Shown here in pieces: positions 14,313-26,400 of a stretch of 64,000 bases of DNA. How positions within the stretch are numbered: position 1 is the stretch's first letter; each line of letters starts with the position of its first letter. The position numbers and the translations under genes are program-made. The notes under the pieces are model-generated. The model saw only the letters and a program-made list of their open reading frames with translations, was not told the DNA's origin and made no database searches. Source of the stretch: Drosophila miranda (Eukaryota > Arthropoda > Insecta > Diptera > Drosophilidae); the NCBI RefSeq assembly GCF_003369915.1, contig NC_046676.1, positions 5,208,001-5,272,000 of the forward strand, read 5' to 3'.

Positions 14313-16337
14313 CCCATAAAGGCACACATTATGGCCACTTAACCGCGCGTTATGCCGCAAAAAGGCAAAGGGACAAAGCCAAAAGGCAAAGAAGGTTCGG
14401 CCCGGGTGGCGTATGCGCAATATTTTGTGCAAACATGCCCAAGGGGGTGGTCTAGTCAGACGTGAGGGAGACGCGAGGAGTGTCCGAGGGTGGGAAAATA
14501 TGCAATGTCAGTTACAGCTGCCCCATTTGGTTGCTCATACGCAGCGTTGCACATAAATCAAAGGGGCAGTAAGGCCTTTTGTGCATTGCCTGCACTGCCA
14601 GAAAATCTGTGAATATATTTCAGAGACAGCTCTTCCCTGGATAATGAGAAGACTTTCGCCCGGTGTTCTCTATCAACATCCGAATCACAATTTATTATAA
14701 ACTAAAATGCTAAACAGGGCCAATGAGCACATTTAATTATAACATTTTAGAGCAGATCTTAGTCCAGACCAGAAGTCTCCACTCCAGGACATCAAAGTGA
14801 AAAGTCCTGGCCAAAGCTCAGACTGTGGCCAGCCTGTTAACCCCATAAACCACACGATGACATTAATTACGGGCCCCAGACAGGACGAAGGACTGCCATT
14901 GAGAGTGGACGTGCCTGTCCACAGCATAGAAAACAATCAAGAGGGGGCGACGCCGACCGGACCGCATCCCTCTTTGCTTGTATAAAATTAATATCAAGTA
15001 ATTAACAGCAGCGGCAAGTTCCATGTGGATGTGATTTAAACCAGGCGAGGAGACCCAGCAGCTCCTCCTGTCCCCACTCCACTCCACTCCACCCTACTCC
15101 AACGAGGCGGCACTCAATTGTGTGGGCGTGTCAATATTGGCTTTGCCACATTCCCATTGCCACATCCCCCATATACCCACTCGTTCTTCTTGGCCATTTT
15201 AAGCAGCTTTCTGCCAATTAGGCAGCTCACTAAGCTGATCCGAGAATTGGCCTTTAAAGTGTGGAATTGCTTGGGCCAAAGCCGAGTCGTTCGCTTTATT
15301 GTTTTGGGATCTGCAATGGGTTTCCGGCATCAGCTGGTCTTGGCCCTGACTACATCTGACTACAGAAGCATGGCTAAGGAGGCTTAGTTTTTGTTAACGA
15401 TTTGCAAACATGTGTGTCAGAGCAGCCCAGGCCCAGGCGCACACACCCCCACAGTGCGCAACAAAAGCGGAATACGCCTTGATGGTATCGAGGCATGCGA
15501 GTTCTCTCCGGGTTAGGCATGGCTATGCCGTCATTCCCTCACGAATGGAACTGACTGACTTATGTGGGCTGTGGCATGAGTAAGCCGGCCTAGGAAAATG
15601 CGAATCGTTTGTTTGCGGATAATAAAGTACATACCTCAAAAGAATGTACGAACATTGGATACAATCAAAATATCAGCTTGGGCATCTCTCGGGCTACGCA
15701 ATGGGGAAATGAGAAAACAATCTTAAAGTCTTAAAGACTCACTCGGGGATGAGTAATGCAATCACACTATATGTATTAATGAGGCGATTGAGGTCGAACT
15801 GATACGAATATATTGATCTCTGCCTGTAAACTTTCACTTATCTTACAAGGTTTCGGATGCGATTCGATGCCATGCGACGAGCTGCGTTGCATGCCGTTTC
15901 GAAACATTGGGACTGCAGCAATCTGTAAACTTATTATCGATAATCAGTACCAGACAGAAAGACTTGTAATGTCTGAACACGCTTTCTCTTAAGTATTTGG
16001 GACACTCAATTTCACGTTTCTATAATTTTAGAAGTCCAACGCATCAGCTGTCTCTAATCTACGGGTCTATTTGCAACTCAAATAAATTAGCTCTCTGGTA
16101 TTTCATTGGCTGATAAGATATGAGCAACCATCCGACAGACGTACATAAAATGTTTTATCTCGAACTGCGTCTCACTGATGCTCCCCCTGCGAGTTTTTCT
16201 CATTACAAATATTACGAATCTGCGCAGTTCCCCACAAATCCCATTTCTACGGATATAAGTCATGGGTACGTACATCTCTATAAATGGATCACAAGTGCAA
16301 ATTTCCTTATCTCGCGTTGGATGCAAAAAATTAAGCT

Positions 16338-16343
16338 TTTATT
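16338..16343 (-). terminator. Poly(A) signal of the adenosine kinase gene
   Basis: AATAAA on the minus strand about 135 bases downstream of the kinase stop codon. It is the first such hexamer after the stop and predicts a short 3' UTR. Confidence 0.55.
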
Positions 16344-16478
16344 AACTCATTAAGGCACTGCTTAGGAGGGAGAGGCAAGAAACTAAGCCTAAAGTCTGTG
16401 GAGCATAAAGAGGAATTAACGTACAAACTAAGAGTCTACTTTGGTGCTTGATTGTGCGCTGCCGGAGATTCGATCCGG

Positions 16479-17723
16479 CTAGGGACTCGGCAGATTGCAG
16501 CCCACCTGCGTCACCACCTTGGCTGCGACGTCGGTGGCCACACGGATGCTTTCGCCCAGAGAACGCTTCTCCAGCCAGGCGTGAAGGAAGCCGGCGACGA
16601 AGGCATCGCCCGCCCCAGTGGCGTCCACCACCTCATCCACCCGCGGAGCCCGGTAGTCCTCAACGGTGATGGGACCGGGCGGACCCAGCTCGTCCACATA
16701 GTTCGTGATCACCTGGACGCCGGAGCTGCCTTTGGTGATGAAGATTACTCTGGTGTTGCCGTCCTGCAGCAGTTTCTGGGCCAACTGGTCCACACTCGGG
16801 GAGCCAGATGCCCCGGCGAGTTCCTCGAACTCCTGCCTGTTGCCGAAAAGGAAGAAGGCGTGCTGGGCCAGCTTCAGAATGGCCTGTGCGTGCCCCCGGA
16901 CGATGTAAGGGGCACTGAGATTCAGGGCCAGACGACGTCGATTTCGGACCAGATTCTCCACGATGTAGTCGCACACATCGGCACACTGTGGCACAAAGAA
17001 GCCCTCGACGTACAGGATCTGCTTGCGCTCGAGGGGACGCAGGAAGCTCTGCCCCTCGTGGATGGCCGCCTGGCTCAGTGCATGCACCGAGAACTGGGCG
17101 GAGGCGCCAATATTCGCGTAGAGCGTGGGATTGTCCTCGTACATGAGGCACACACACTGGCCCGTGTGCGTCGACTCGATTGTCTGCAGCCGGGCCTCGA
17201 TGCCCCGCTCCTGGAAGATGAGACGGAGCTCCTCCGCATGCTTGTCCGCGCCCACGGCTCCAAAGAAGGTGGGATCGGTGCCCAGTTGCTTGAGGATTCG
17301 AGCTGTGTTGAGGGCCGAGCCACCCGGCTTTGTCAGGCATTGGGAACTGTCGATAAACGATTTTTGTAAATGATACCCTAAAGGATTCCCGGTACAACAG
17401 TTCTTACCTCTCGGCAGCTTCTAGGGCCAGTTTGTTGAGTTTCTCCAGCTCCATTTCCCCCTTGGAGCCCAGTTCCAGGTCGTAGCGCTGCAGCAGTTCC
17501 GGGTCCTCCAGCTTCACCAAGCGGTCCAGCAAGACATTGCCAAAGCACACCACTTTGCGGGGTCTGAAAGTCGGGAAAACCAACAAGAGATTAGTTAGAG
17601 GGGAATTCTCTCGCAGCTTCCCAGAGTGTTTTCCACTTACGTGTGGTAGCAGCCCCCTTGCGTGTCGTCTGATGGGGGACTGCCTCCGAATATTTTCTCA
17701 TAAAGGTAGCTTAGGTACTGCAT
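16479..17723 (-). CDS. Adenosine kinase (PfkB/ribokinase family), three exons
   Basis: Predicted to phosphorylate adenosine to AMP with ATP, in purine salvage and control of adenosine levels; cytosolic or nuclear. Coding exons 17641-17723, 17408-17563 and 16479-17346 join in frame (introns 77 and 61 bp) to 1,107 nt, 368 aa, close to the 345-362 aa of animal adenosine kinases. Visible motifs are the N-terminal FGNVLLD (sugar-kinase start), the substrate-site GGSALNTAR, the Gly-Ala-x-Gly-x-Asp-Lys block, LNLSAPYI and LFGN. The catalytic PfkB signature DATGAGDAFVAGFLHAW is intact, with its catalytic Asp. The start ATG at 17723 is supported by in-frame splicing. The lysine-rich nuclear-localisation region of the long human isoform is not evident. 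Which Drosophila adenosine kinase paralogue this corresponds to I cannot say, so no symbol is given. Confidence 0.92.
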
Positions 17724-20700
17724 TGTTTTCAAAAATTAGCGTGGAGCGGGTACTTTTCGCGATTCTACGTCACATTGATTTACTGGCAGTTCCCGTCTGC
17801 TCTATTTGTAGGCAACAGCAGAATCAATAGCGATGCCTGCCCCGAGATTCGTAAACGTAACTTTCGCCGACTCGACCAGCGACCAACGACTGAATGCCGG
17901 AGCCGGTTTTGCTCTGAGTTTTTATATCATGCTCGTCGCCGTGTGGGTTTCCCACTTATCCCATTCCCCCGAACATCATTTTGAACCAACTTCAACTTCT
18001 TTGTTCACTTTTATACAGAATACTCCGCTGTTTTCGCTTTGGATTGCCTGCTCATTTTGTTGCTCTTTTTTTATTTTTCGACTTTTTGTTCTTTTTGACT
18101 TTGAAAATAAGCTTTTGGCTCTGCGTTGGCGTTTTTTTTTTTTTTTGCCGACTCTGTGGGATTTGTTGTGTAATGACCCTCCCTGCGGAACTAATTACTC
18201 TGCCTCTGCGTGCCTCTGTAGCTTTGAAAGTTCAACTTTAAATGCCATTCTACTGTCGCTAATGACTCTATTTCTTAATTTATGCGGTCAAATTATTGTA
18301 GTGCGGATTACATAAAACTTTTGCGCACAAGCATTCGCACTTTTCCAGCCCTGAAATACGTCCAAGAACAGCTGTCTTGCTGGCTTTTGTTTGAGTAAGA
18401 GGAAGAGAGAAAGCAAGGAAAAGCTCATTTAGCCGGCAAAACAAACATATACTTTGAGAAAAAGCTTAACTGCTCTCTGGGAGCAGATTTGTGGTTGAGA
18501 GAACGAGCTTTTCTCGCTCATCAGCCAGGGTTTCCACTAGCAGAAAGTGTAACGAAACGGTTAAAAGCCGTTGAGTATTTGAAAATCTCCCGAAAAGAAA
18601 CATTGGAGTGTAAGAGGGTAAAAAAAATTAAACAAGTTTAAATAAATAAAAGTAAAAAAGTAATGACTTTTATAACTTTTGAGCAACCAGATATTATGCG
18701 ATAACTATTTTACAAGCGCTTGGGAATCATCTAGAAAATTTCACAACAAAATGTTGGATGAGGGAGTAGTCTTTAAAATTTAGTTTAACCTGTTGACTAA
18801 ATTTCCCAAAATGCTGAAACTCAACAGAAATATTTCACCATTTCAAGAACAGAACGGGCAAAGCTCTCATTACTTTTGAGGGAACCACACTCGCTCTTGC
18901 TTAAGATAACTCTACTCAAAATCGTTTAATAAAACGAAAAGCACCCAACAGAGTTTAAAAAAAAAACCACTGGCTCATTGGATTGGGGCTTTTTCTGAAG
19001 AGAATTCTTAGGGACACGCGGGATTTCCCGCCGCCGTCGATGAAATGGAAATCCCCCAGCATAGACGCTTTATCGCATACAAAATTTCAGTACAGTGCAG
19101 TACCAGATGCAGAGTCCAAACTGGTCCGATGGAGCGCTTCGAGGCACCTCGCCCGACCGGCGGGTGCACGTGAGGCGGCAGACGCGAGACAAGACAGGTG
19201 ACGGTTACTGGCTGCATGTCCGACAGAGTCGGACTTTGGACCGACTTTCAAAGCCGAATGTGGCTCAATGCAGCGGAGTTTTTGAGGGGAATTCTCCGAA
19301 ACCAGTTCGGTCGTCAAGAGCCCGCAAAGACGCACTCGATTTGGCTCTTTGGCTTTGACTCATTTGGGCTTTGGGCCAGGCCAGATTTAGTGCTGCCACG
19401 ACGTGACTCAGCAGTCTGGTATCCGGAGGCATCCCACCACGAGTGGCAGCGATGCCACACAGCCATGCATCGATCACTCTGTAAGCGGACCTCTTGCCCC
19501 TGAAATATCACCCGACATCACCCCTGACACCCATGTGCCGCAGGCATGTTGCACACACAATTTTTGGAGTAAATAACCGCTGATGGAGGCCCCTAACCAG
19601 GGGTTCATTGTCCACTTTTGAGGCAAATTTGGCGCGCAAATTCTGTGCTGACTCCGCTGTTTAGGCCAGAGAGTCAGTAGTCCCCCGTAGTTCCATTTGG
19701 GGTAAGGTAAGGCAAGGTAGCGCCGAGTAAGCAGCGCATATTGTTTATGTTCTGGTGCTCTTGCATAGGTCAGTATTTGGCGGGGGAGGTGGACGAGGCT
19801 GGGCACTCCCGGCCACACCCAAAGGGGGTACGGGGGAGGGAAAGTTCACTTTATGCCAAAACAGTTCATTGATTCCATATTTTTTTCAACTTTGTTTTCG
19901 CTCAAATTCAAATTACAACTCTTGTTTTTTGGGGGGTTCTGTTTCCAGGAAGTTCATTAAACTCTTGCAGAAATTTTTGCATTATTGTGTGAAATTCAAT
20001 TTTGATGGGAGAACCATTACTTGGATCAGTACAGTTGTGTCTGAATAAATGGGACTTTGTTGCAAATATCAGTAACATCGGTTTAAGGCGTGTTTAACAA
20101 TTACAGGTAACGCTTGCCCACAGATTTATGGCCCAAGGTGCCTGGCAACAAGCGAAACGTTTTTGGGCTGTCGACAAACCTACGTTTGTCTCACAGCCTC
20201 ATAAATCTCATCTGAACGATACCCTGTAGCACTTAAGTGGTCTGCACTGTCAGCAGTTTATTCAACCCATTTACATGTGTAATAACACATTTATTTATTT
20301 ATAAATGTATGTATGAGGCTGGCTATTTATAAAACTTGTTATTCGACACAAGCAAAACAAAACTGTGCAAAAACCCTTCGTCAAGATAAATATGCTTGCC
20401 GAATCGAAATAAACCCAACCCCCAACAAAAAAATTAAAAGCTAGCTTCAAGTGTCGGCCCAATGGATACACTTACAAGTGATCGATCCTATGTGTATTAG
20501 GCGAGACGATTCTCGTGGTTCCATTTTCCCCATTTGAATCACATTTGGTTGGATTATCGACAAAAGGAGCAAATTTATACTCGTACATATGCACGAGTAC
20601 TCGTAAATAATTTATAAAGTACCAAGGCATCACAAGGCTCTGAAACATATCGTTATACCCGTCATAATTCAAGAGTATGGAAATAATTCATTAAAAAGTG

Positions 20701-21830
20701 CATTAACGGGACCAAGGAATACGGGGTAGTTGAACCCCCAGGGGTAATGCCTGGGGAACGGTACCAAATGGCGTAGTTTCGTTCCCTCGCAGCGAGGTTC
20801 AATTGATAAAAATTCGCGTGAATCTTTATTTAAATTTTCGACACGTTCCCACGTGCTCATTGTACTACAACGCAGAAAAAGATCGAGGCGTCCGACAGGG
20901 TGCACAGATATGCGATAAATTGATTAGCAGCTTCCATTGTTCGGGTGAGGTCTCCTCCCATGTTTGTTCCACTGTCTGGTGTGGACAAAAAAGAGCAAAC
21001 ACGAGTAAAAGAAGGAGAGTGAGGAGGCGTTCCGCTCTCGTCCATTTAGCTGCAGTTCGGGCGAAACCAGGACAGAAATAAAATTATCCCGAACTCATTT
21101 CGATTTCAATAAGAAAGGTCGTTAATTAATCATGACTGAAACACCATCATCGCGTTGGCCAAAAGACACTTTTTCCACGGACGTCAGAGGAACGTCAGCA
21201 TAGGAGGAACCTGTTGATTCGCTTTCTGGCCTGGTGCCAAACTGTTCATGACCAATCCACTAAGTTCCCAGTAAAATCTGTTCATGAAAATTGAGGGAAA
21301 TCATTTAAGTTTGCCCGAATTTTGCTGACCAACCTTTGTTTCAATCAAAATTGGTTTGGCAAATGGCTTTTTCCGCTGAAAGATAATGAAAAAGAAGACT
21401 CTTAAGTTAAGGGAGATAATTTTTACCAGACAGGTGCGTAAATGTGTGTGTGTGTGTTTTTGGGGAGCGGAGCGGGAGAGCTTTTGAAGTGCATGACCTC
21501 GATGTGTGATCCAAACCGCGACCAACTGCAGTTGCAACCCATGGAAAAAGACGCCAAGACTTGCTAATTGCCCCGAAATTAACGGAAATCTTTTCCCCAC
21601 CAGCGATAAAATTACCGATTTTGGATGAGCGAAGCAAAAATGGGTAGAGAGAGGCGTTAAGAGAAACTGAGAGACTGCTTGTGTGTGTGTGTGTGTGTGC
21701 GCGACGAGTGAGCCTCCAAAAAGCTCCATGGCTCTCCCTCTCCTCTCTGCCGTAACGCTCGTTGGCGCTCTCTCCCGCTCGTTCGTTGCTGATGAAATTC
21801 AGTGGGAAACGCACGTTTTGGAGAGCACTG
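17724..21830. other. Intergenic region between adenosine kinase and Gadd45
   Basis: Includes the head-to-head flanks of the minus-strand kinase gene and the plus-strand Gadd45 gene, about 4.1 kb apart. TG microsatellites lie near 21441-21458 and 21680-21700. A small AT-rich stretch near 20560-20700 carries 'tatacccgtc', weakly reminiscent of INE-1 ends. No further gene is supported. Confidence 0.45.
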
Positions 21831-21831
21831 C

Positions 21832-21837
21832 TATAAA
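21832..21837 (+). promoter_or_regulatory. Gadd45: TATA box of Gadd45
   Basis: TATAAA in the context CTGCTATAAAAGCG. About 30 bases downstream lies TCATTG, an acceptable initiator (about 21864-21869). The spacing fits a focused Drosophila promoter, as expected for an inducible stress gene. Confidence 0.7.
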
Positions 21838-22198
21838 AGCGCGCGTTCGCCCGGTTGGAGCATTCATTGTGAAATTGCCAATCAAAATTGAAACAGCGGG
21901 AAAAAACGGTTGAGAGCGGATCGCAAAGCGTGCCACAGACAAAACGTGAAAAGAATTTCATAATCAAAAGTTAATCCAAACGCTAAAACAAGCAACAGCA
22001 AAAACAATAAGTGCGAGCCAGTGACAAGCCAAAAACCAAAAGTCGAAAAGAGACTACTACTAACTGCGAAAAAGCAAACAGCAAAAGCAAAAACCCAAAG
22101 TGCAAACAGAGCCAGCAAAAATAGCTCAAGTGCCGCCAAGCCGCAAGATAATTTCACCAGAGCAAGAACTGCAGCAGCCACTGGAATACCTGAGCAAC

Positions 22199-22681
22199 AT
22201 GGTCGTTGAGGAGAACTGCACAATGCACCACCTGGAAATGGAGCTGGACATGGATCTGCCCATGGAGTGTGCCCCCATTGGGCGCACCGTTAAATCGGCC
22301 CTTCTCAGGGCCCAGGACGAGTCTCGTGTGATCGTGGGACTGTCGGCCGCCATCAATGTGCTGTCAAAGTCGCCGGATGGTTCACTCTTCTGCCTGATGG
22401 CAGTGCCCAAGGACGGAGACTCCGCCACCCACATGCACGAGGTGCTGCTGGAGGCCTTCTGCTACGAGAACGACATCTACGTCATTAAGGTGGACGACGC
22501 CACCAAGCTGAGCCGCATCCTGGGCCAGGAGACAGTCGAGTCGTGCTGCCTGGTGCAGAAGACCTGGACGGCCAACCAGGACGAGGAGTGCCTCAACAAG
22601 GCGGAGAACCAACTTGTTGATTACTGCGAGGCCCATTGGGATGCCCCCAAGCAGCCCACTGTGCAGCTGCCGGCCGTGTAG
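22199..22681 (+). CDS. Gadd45: Gadd45 stress-response protein, single coding exon
   Basis: GADD45 proteins bind and activate MEKK4/JNK-pathway kinases and link DNA damage and septic or wound stress to cell-cycle and egg-polarity responses in flies. The 160-aa product matches the family length (about 160-165 aa). It has the L7Ae/S12e-type alpha-beta-alpha fold region: SALLRAQDESRVIVGLSAA, then LFCLMAVPKDG, the EAFCYENDI turn, and IKVDDATKLSRILG. The ATG at 22199 (AACATGG context) is the first AUG of the predicted transcript. The frame stays open upstream without an ATG, so this start is clear. The single-exon structure and TATA promoter fit a quickly induced gene. The C-terminal tail is acidic and polar. 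I recognise it as the fly Gadd45 with high confidence. Confidence 0.93.
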   Translation: MVVEENCTMHHLEMELDMDLPMECAPIGRTVKSALLRAQDESRVIVGLSAAINVLSKSPDGSLFCLMAVPKDGDSATHMHEVLLEAFCYENDIYVIKVDDATKLSRILGQETVESCCLVQKTWTANQDEECLNKAENQLVDYCEAHWDAPKQPTVQLPAV

Positions 22682-23081
22682 GCAGTGTGAGCGGGACAGC
22701 CACATTATTGAACAGTAAAAACCCCCGATGACAGTGGGGCAATCTTGGTTTAAATTGAGAGAAACTTGCAAGGAGCGAAAGCCAGTAACCAGTTAGAGGT
22801 TGATGTACTCCAACGTCTTGGAGAGTTCCCAAGGGAAACCGACGTTTGGGCTGCCACAGCCACATACTTACTTGTACATACATACAAACATATATATATC
22901 AGCCGTATACATAGGATATATATATAGTCCTACATAACTGTACAGAAAGGAGGATTGCCGAGCTACTTGCCAGATAATTGGAACTGAAAGGCGACCTTCG
23001 ATGGGGCGGGTAGAACCTGCCTCTGAACACCCGCGGAAGTCGCTCTCTCAGTCCCTCTTCCCCTGGGCCGCAACAGTAAGC

Positions 23082-23119
<38 letters not shown>

Positions 23120-23490
23120 TTTCGCAACACTCATACACTCACACACAAAAGCGCGTGACCAGCTGCCGCTTAAACATATGTATACACAAGCAGACACATA
23201 CAAATACCTGCACTCAATATATTGCATGAAATTTGTATTTGTTGAATTCGCTCGCTTAAGCGTCGCGAAAATTTATTGGTAATGGAAATAATTTTGTTCC
23301 CACTAATTGTAAAGTAAAGCACATCACATCCGAAAAAATGTAAAAATTAAAGTTTTGTTATGTTAGCTTTTCCAAAGGCAAAGAAAGAACAACCACTGAA
23401 AAAAATACAAAAAAAAAAATTGTTATTTAATGTTAAGAAAAAAGTATTAAATTTAAAGATTTTTTGGTAAAGAAAAACCAACTAAATAAA
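22682..23490 (+). other. Gadd45: Gadd45 3' UTR with CAG repeat and poly(A) signals
   Basis: After the stop codon come AT-rich runs (22888-22930), a CAG repeat of about 12 units at 23080-23116, an ATTAAA at 23347 and AATAAA at 23485-23490. The true cleavage site cannot be fixed from sequence alone; an earlier end is possible. Confidence 0.4.
23080..23116. repeat. CAG trinucleotide microsatellite
   Basis: About 12 uninterrupted CAG units downstream of the Gadd45 stop codon; non-coding as read here. Confidence 0.85.
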
Positions 23491-26400
23491 ATATTATGTA
23501 AAAACCAAACTCCCCCTCTGTCTTATCATTTATTTGGGTTAAACATTTCAGCAACTTCTCCAGCAATTGACGTCAATAATGGGCAAAGACCTGGTAAATG
23601 GAAGTCCCTCATTAATCTGCCTATGAATAAGTCTCTGGGGGTATTCCCCGAAGAGCGTGCCATTCATATGCCGCACCTTATCATACGTATAATTCTCGGA
23701 ACCCAAGCAATGGCACCATATAACACCAACTGAAATTGTGCACGATTATGGCACTTATTCGACTTTGAGATGCTCTTAAAGGGTCGCTTAGAGATCGCTA
23801 ACGTTCCATTATGTAACATCAACATGTGTGTCAAGATTCTGTTCTGTCTATCATGGATTCATTGATATTCTGTTCACTGAGCGATAACAGGTGCGAAAAG
23901 ATGAAGCTAGCTAATTCATATTTTAATAATAATCAAACTAATAAGATCGTTAGCTATTTATCTAGTAGATCTGTAGATACATATTTATTATATGTGAACC
24001 AATGTACAGTGTATCTTATATACTATTGTGATAGCTTGATATTGAATTTTCTGCTTCTCATGATACCCTATACCATATACATCACATCGCTCATATTCAT
24101 ATATCAGGGGGTATTAAAACCCAACGTGTCTGGCTCTGCGCTCATGGCAATTGAGTTAACTAACCAGACAGACAGATGGATGTTAAGCAGCAGAGACATG
24201 TTAATATAATCAATGCCAGACATCGTAAAATGTTAGCTTAATGTACGAGCCCAAAGTAGGAGCCCAGTTGGGGAGGATGGGGCAGATGGCGGCAGGCAGG
24301 AAGAGCATGTGAGCAGCTCGTGCCAAAGGGAAAATCACTGGGAAAAAAGTTTGCCACTGATTAGGACGATTAACATGAATTTGAGTGGTCCAGACATAGG
24401 TCAGTTAGGCGGAATGTCTGAGCACGATTTATTCGGGCAGCATTTGGGTTTCTACCCAACATTTCCCTGTATGTGGCAGTTTCAATACTGAAAGTACTTT
24501 GCATAAGTGTGGATTCTAGGGCAGGTTATAAGTGTGGATCTAAGAATATAGACAACCCCATCAATTATTGCCTGAACTATTAGACAATTGCATTGGGGCG
24601 TAAAGGGGAACTTACTTGGCAAATATTTGAATGTGCTTTTAGGTCAACTAATATTAGCCAGATCTGTTTACTATTCAAGCCGATCCGATCCGCACTTAAT
24701 CATCGGCTGTACTTTACCCCCAAGTCGGATTTGGTGAATTCCAAATCGTGAATGAAGAACAAGCTGCGAACCAATCCACTCCATTGCCATGTAGTGATTC
24801 CGGCCAAGTCATGCCGGGTTGAGTAATGAGCCATGCGGCCATTGACTGAACAATTGGAGTTGTGTGCTCCGGTACGATACCGATACTTTCCCCCACATAC
24901 TATAAACGAGTACACACATTCTCTGGAAACGGGGAAGTTCAGTTCCCCAGCCCCAATGGGGGCAGTGGGGGGCTGCTGCTGCTGTTATGCAAATTGGATC
25001 GGCAAGCTTTGCACTCTGTTGGCCAGACCAGCCGGGCTTCGTCTGTGTTTGCCGATGTACGGAACCGAGCTAGGAGCGTGACTGGGCGAGAAGGCAGACG
25101 GGACTTGGAGCAACCCCATCTCAGAGTGCAAATTTCAAAGATTCACCTCCAGCGGCGATGTCGTCGAAGGTAAATGATTCACAGCGAACGAACGGTTTGG
25201 CGGTGCCAGCCCCTCTCGGCAAGAAATTAGCATAATTCTCAATGCAAAGCGTACGTCAAATACCGGCTCGGAATACCCATAGATACCCACAGCTCAGAAT
25301 ACCCCATACACTCAGACGAATCGAACTCGATTTACAACCACCAGTTGACTGTTGGTCGAGCAAACTAGTTTTGAATTCGTGCGACAATGCCGCTGTTTTC
25401 TTAGCTGTTCAGCTGTACATGTGATTGTCATGAGCGCGTGCTGTGGGGTCTGTCCCCCACATCGAACACCAGGCTAGTACCTGCACCACCCCACCTATGT
25501 ATAGCACCTGCAGTTCAGGGCTGTGTGGCGTGTCTACAGTGGCCAGACCTCAGCCTCAGCCGAAAAATTTCTGAATAATTCTAATTCAAAGACAGTTTTT
25601 GACAGACTTGTTTGCTTGCTAGTATTTGTTTTAAACACGAAAATACAAAATATTATTATTATTATTTTTGTATTGTTATTGTTACGCTGAATCTGCGATT
25701 CCGGTGAAAAACAAGCAATTCTTTGCTCTGCGGTTTTCCCCGCAAATCCCTATATGGATTTATATGGAAAGCAAAGCGAGAGCTGAGCTGCTTATCAATG
25801 CAGGGGATTATGCGACAGCGTAGAATTATCAGTCGGGACTTACGCAGAAAATATTACTACTGCGCATGGGGCTGTGGCTGTGGCGGTGGCTGTGGCGGCA
25901 CGAATGTGCTCGGTTGGACGCTGAATTTCCCAGCCCCCGATAGTGAACCACTGAAAGTGAAACAGACGCAGTTCCCACTGATAATGGATCAGAATTTCCA
26001 TTATTTGGGCTAATCAAATGGTTCGATATTTGTTTACTACAGTTCACTCCTCTTCCCAAAGGTTTGAACTTTTCCATTGTTGTTCCTTCAATTTGATTGA
26101 TTAGATACTTCTTTCACCTCCCGCCCTCAAAGCAGCTTAGAAACTTAGAAAAACAAGCATCTTGCGCACTTTGTTATGAATGAATTTTGCCGCTTGAAAA
26201 CTGGTTTTTACCGGGGGAAATTTAACAAATACACCCCACTGGGCGTTTGGTTTTGGGTATACCAGCCAATGTTGTAACGAGCAAAATTAAAACTTGTAAC
26301 CGGTACTTGGAACATTACAGCCATTACACAATGTGTGCTTTGACAGGCGAAATCTGTGTGGAAATAGCAGATCATACGAGTGTTAAGCATGAGTTCGCAC

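Larger units (their letters stand above)
13014..16335. other. Non-coding region between Or43a and adenosine kinase
   Basis: The upstream flank of Or43a and the downstream flank of the kinase gene. Contents: a GGACA pentamer repeat near 13907-13926, CCAATG/CACAGC repeats near 14270-14310, and otherwise unique sequence. No ORF with recognisable similarity was found. The Or43a promoter should lie just above 13013, but I see no clear TATA box. Confidence 0.45.

Noticed and set aside
16460..16500. GATTCGATCC as a tRNA T-arm
   Set aside because: No matching D-arm, anticodon arm or acceptor stem around it, and it overlaps the kinase stop codon. I found no tRNA gene in the window.
16452..17369. 305-codon ORF on the plus strand antisense to adenosine kinase
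   Set aside because: It is a mirror of the GC-rich third-codon pattern of the real minus-strand exon, with no domain.
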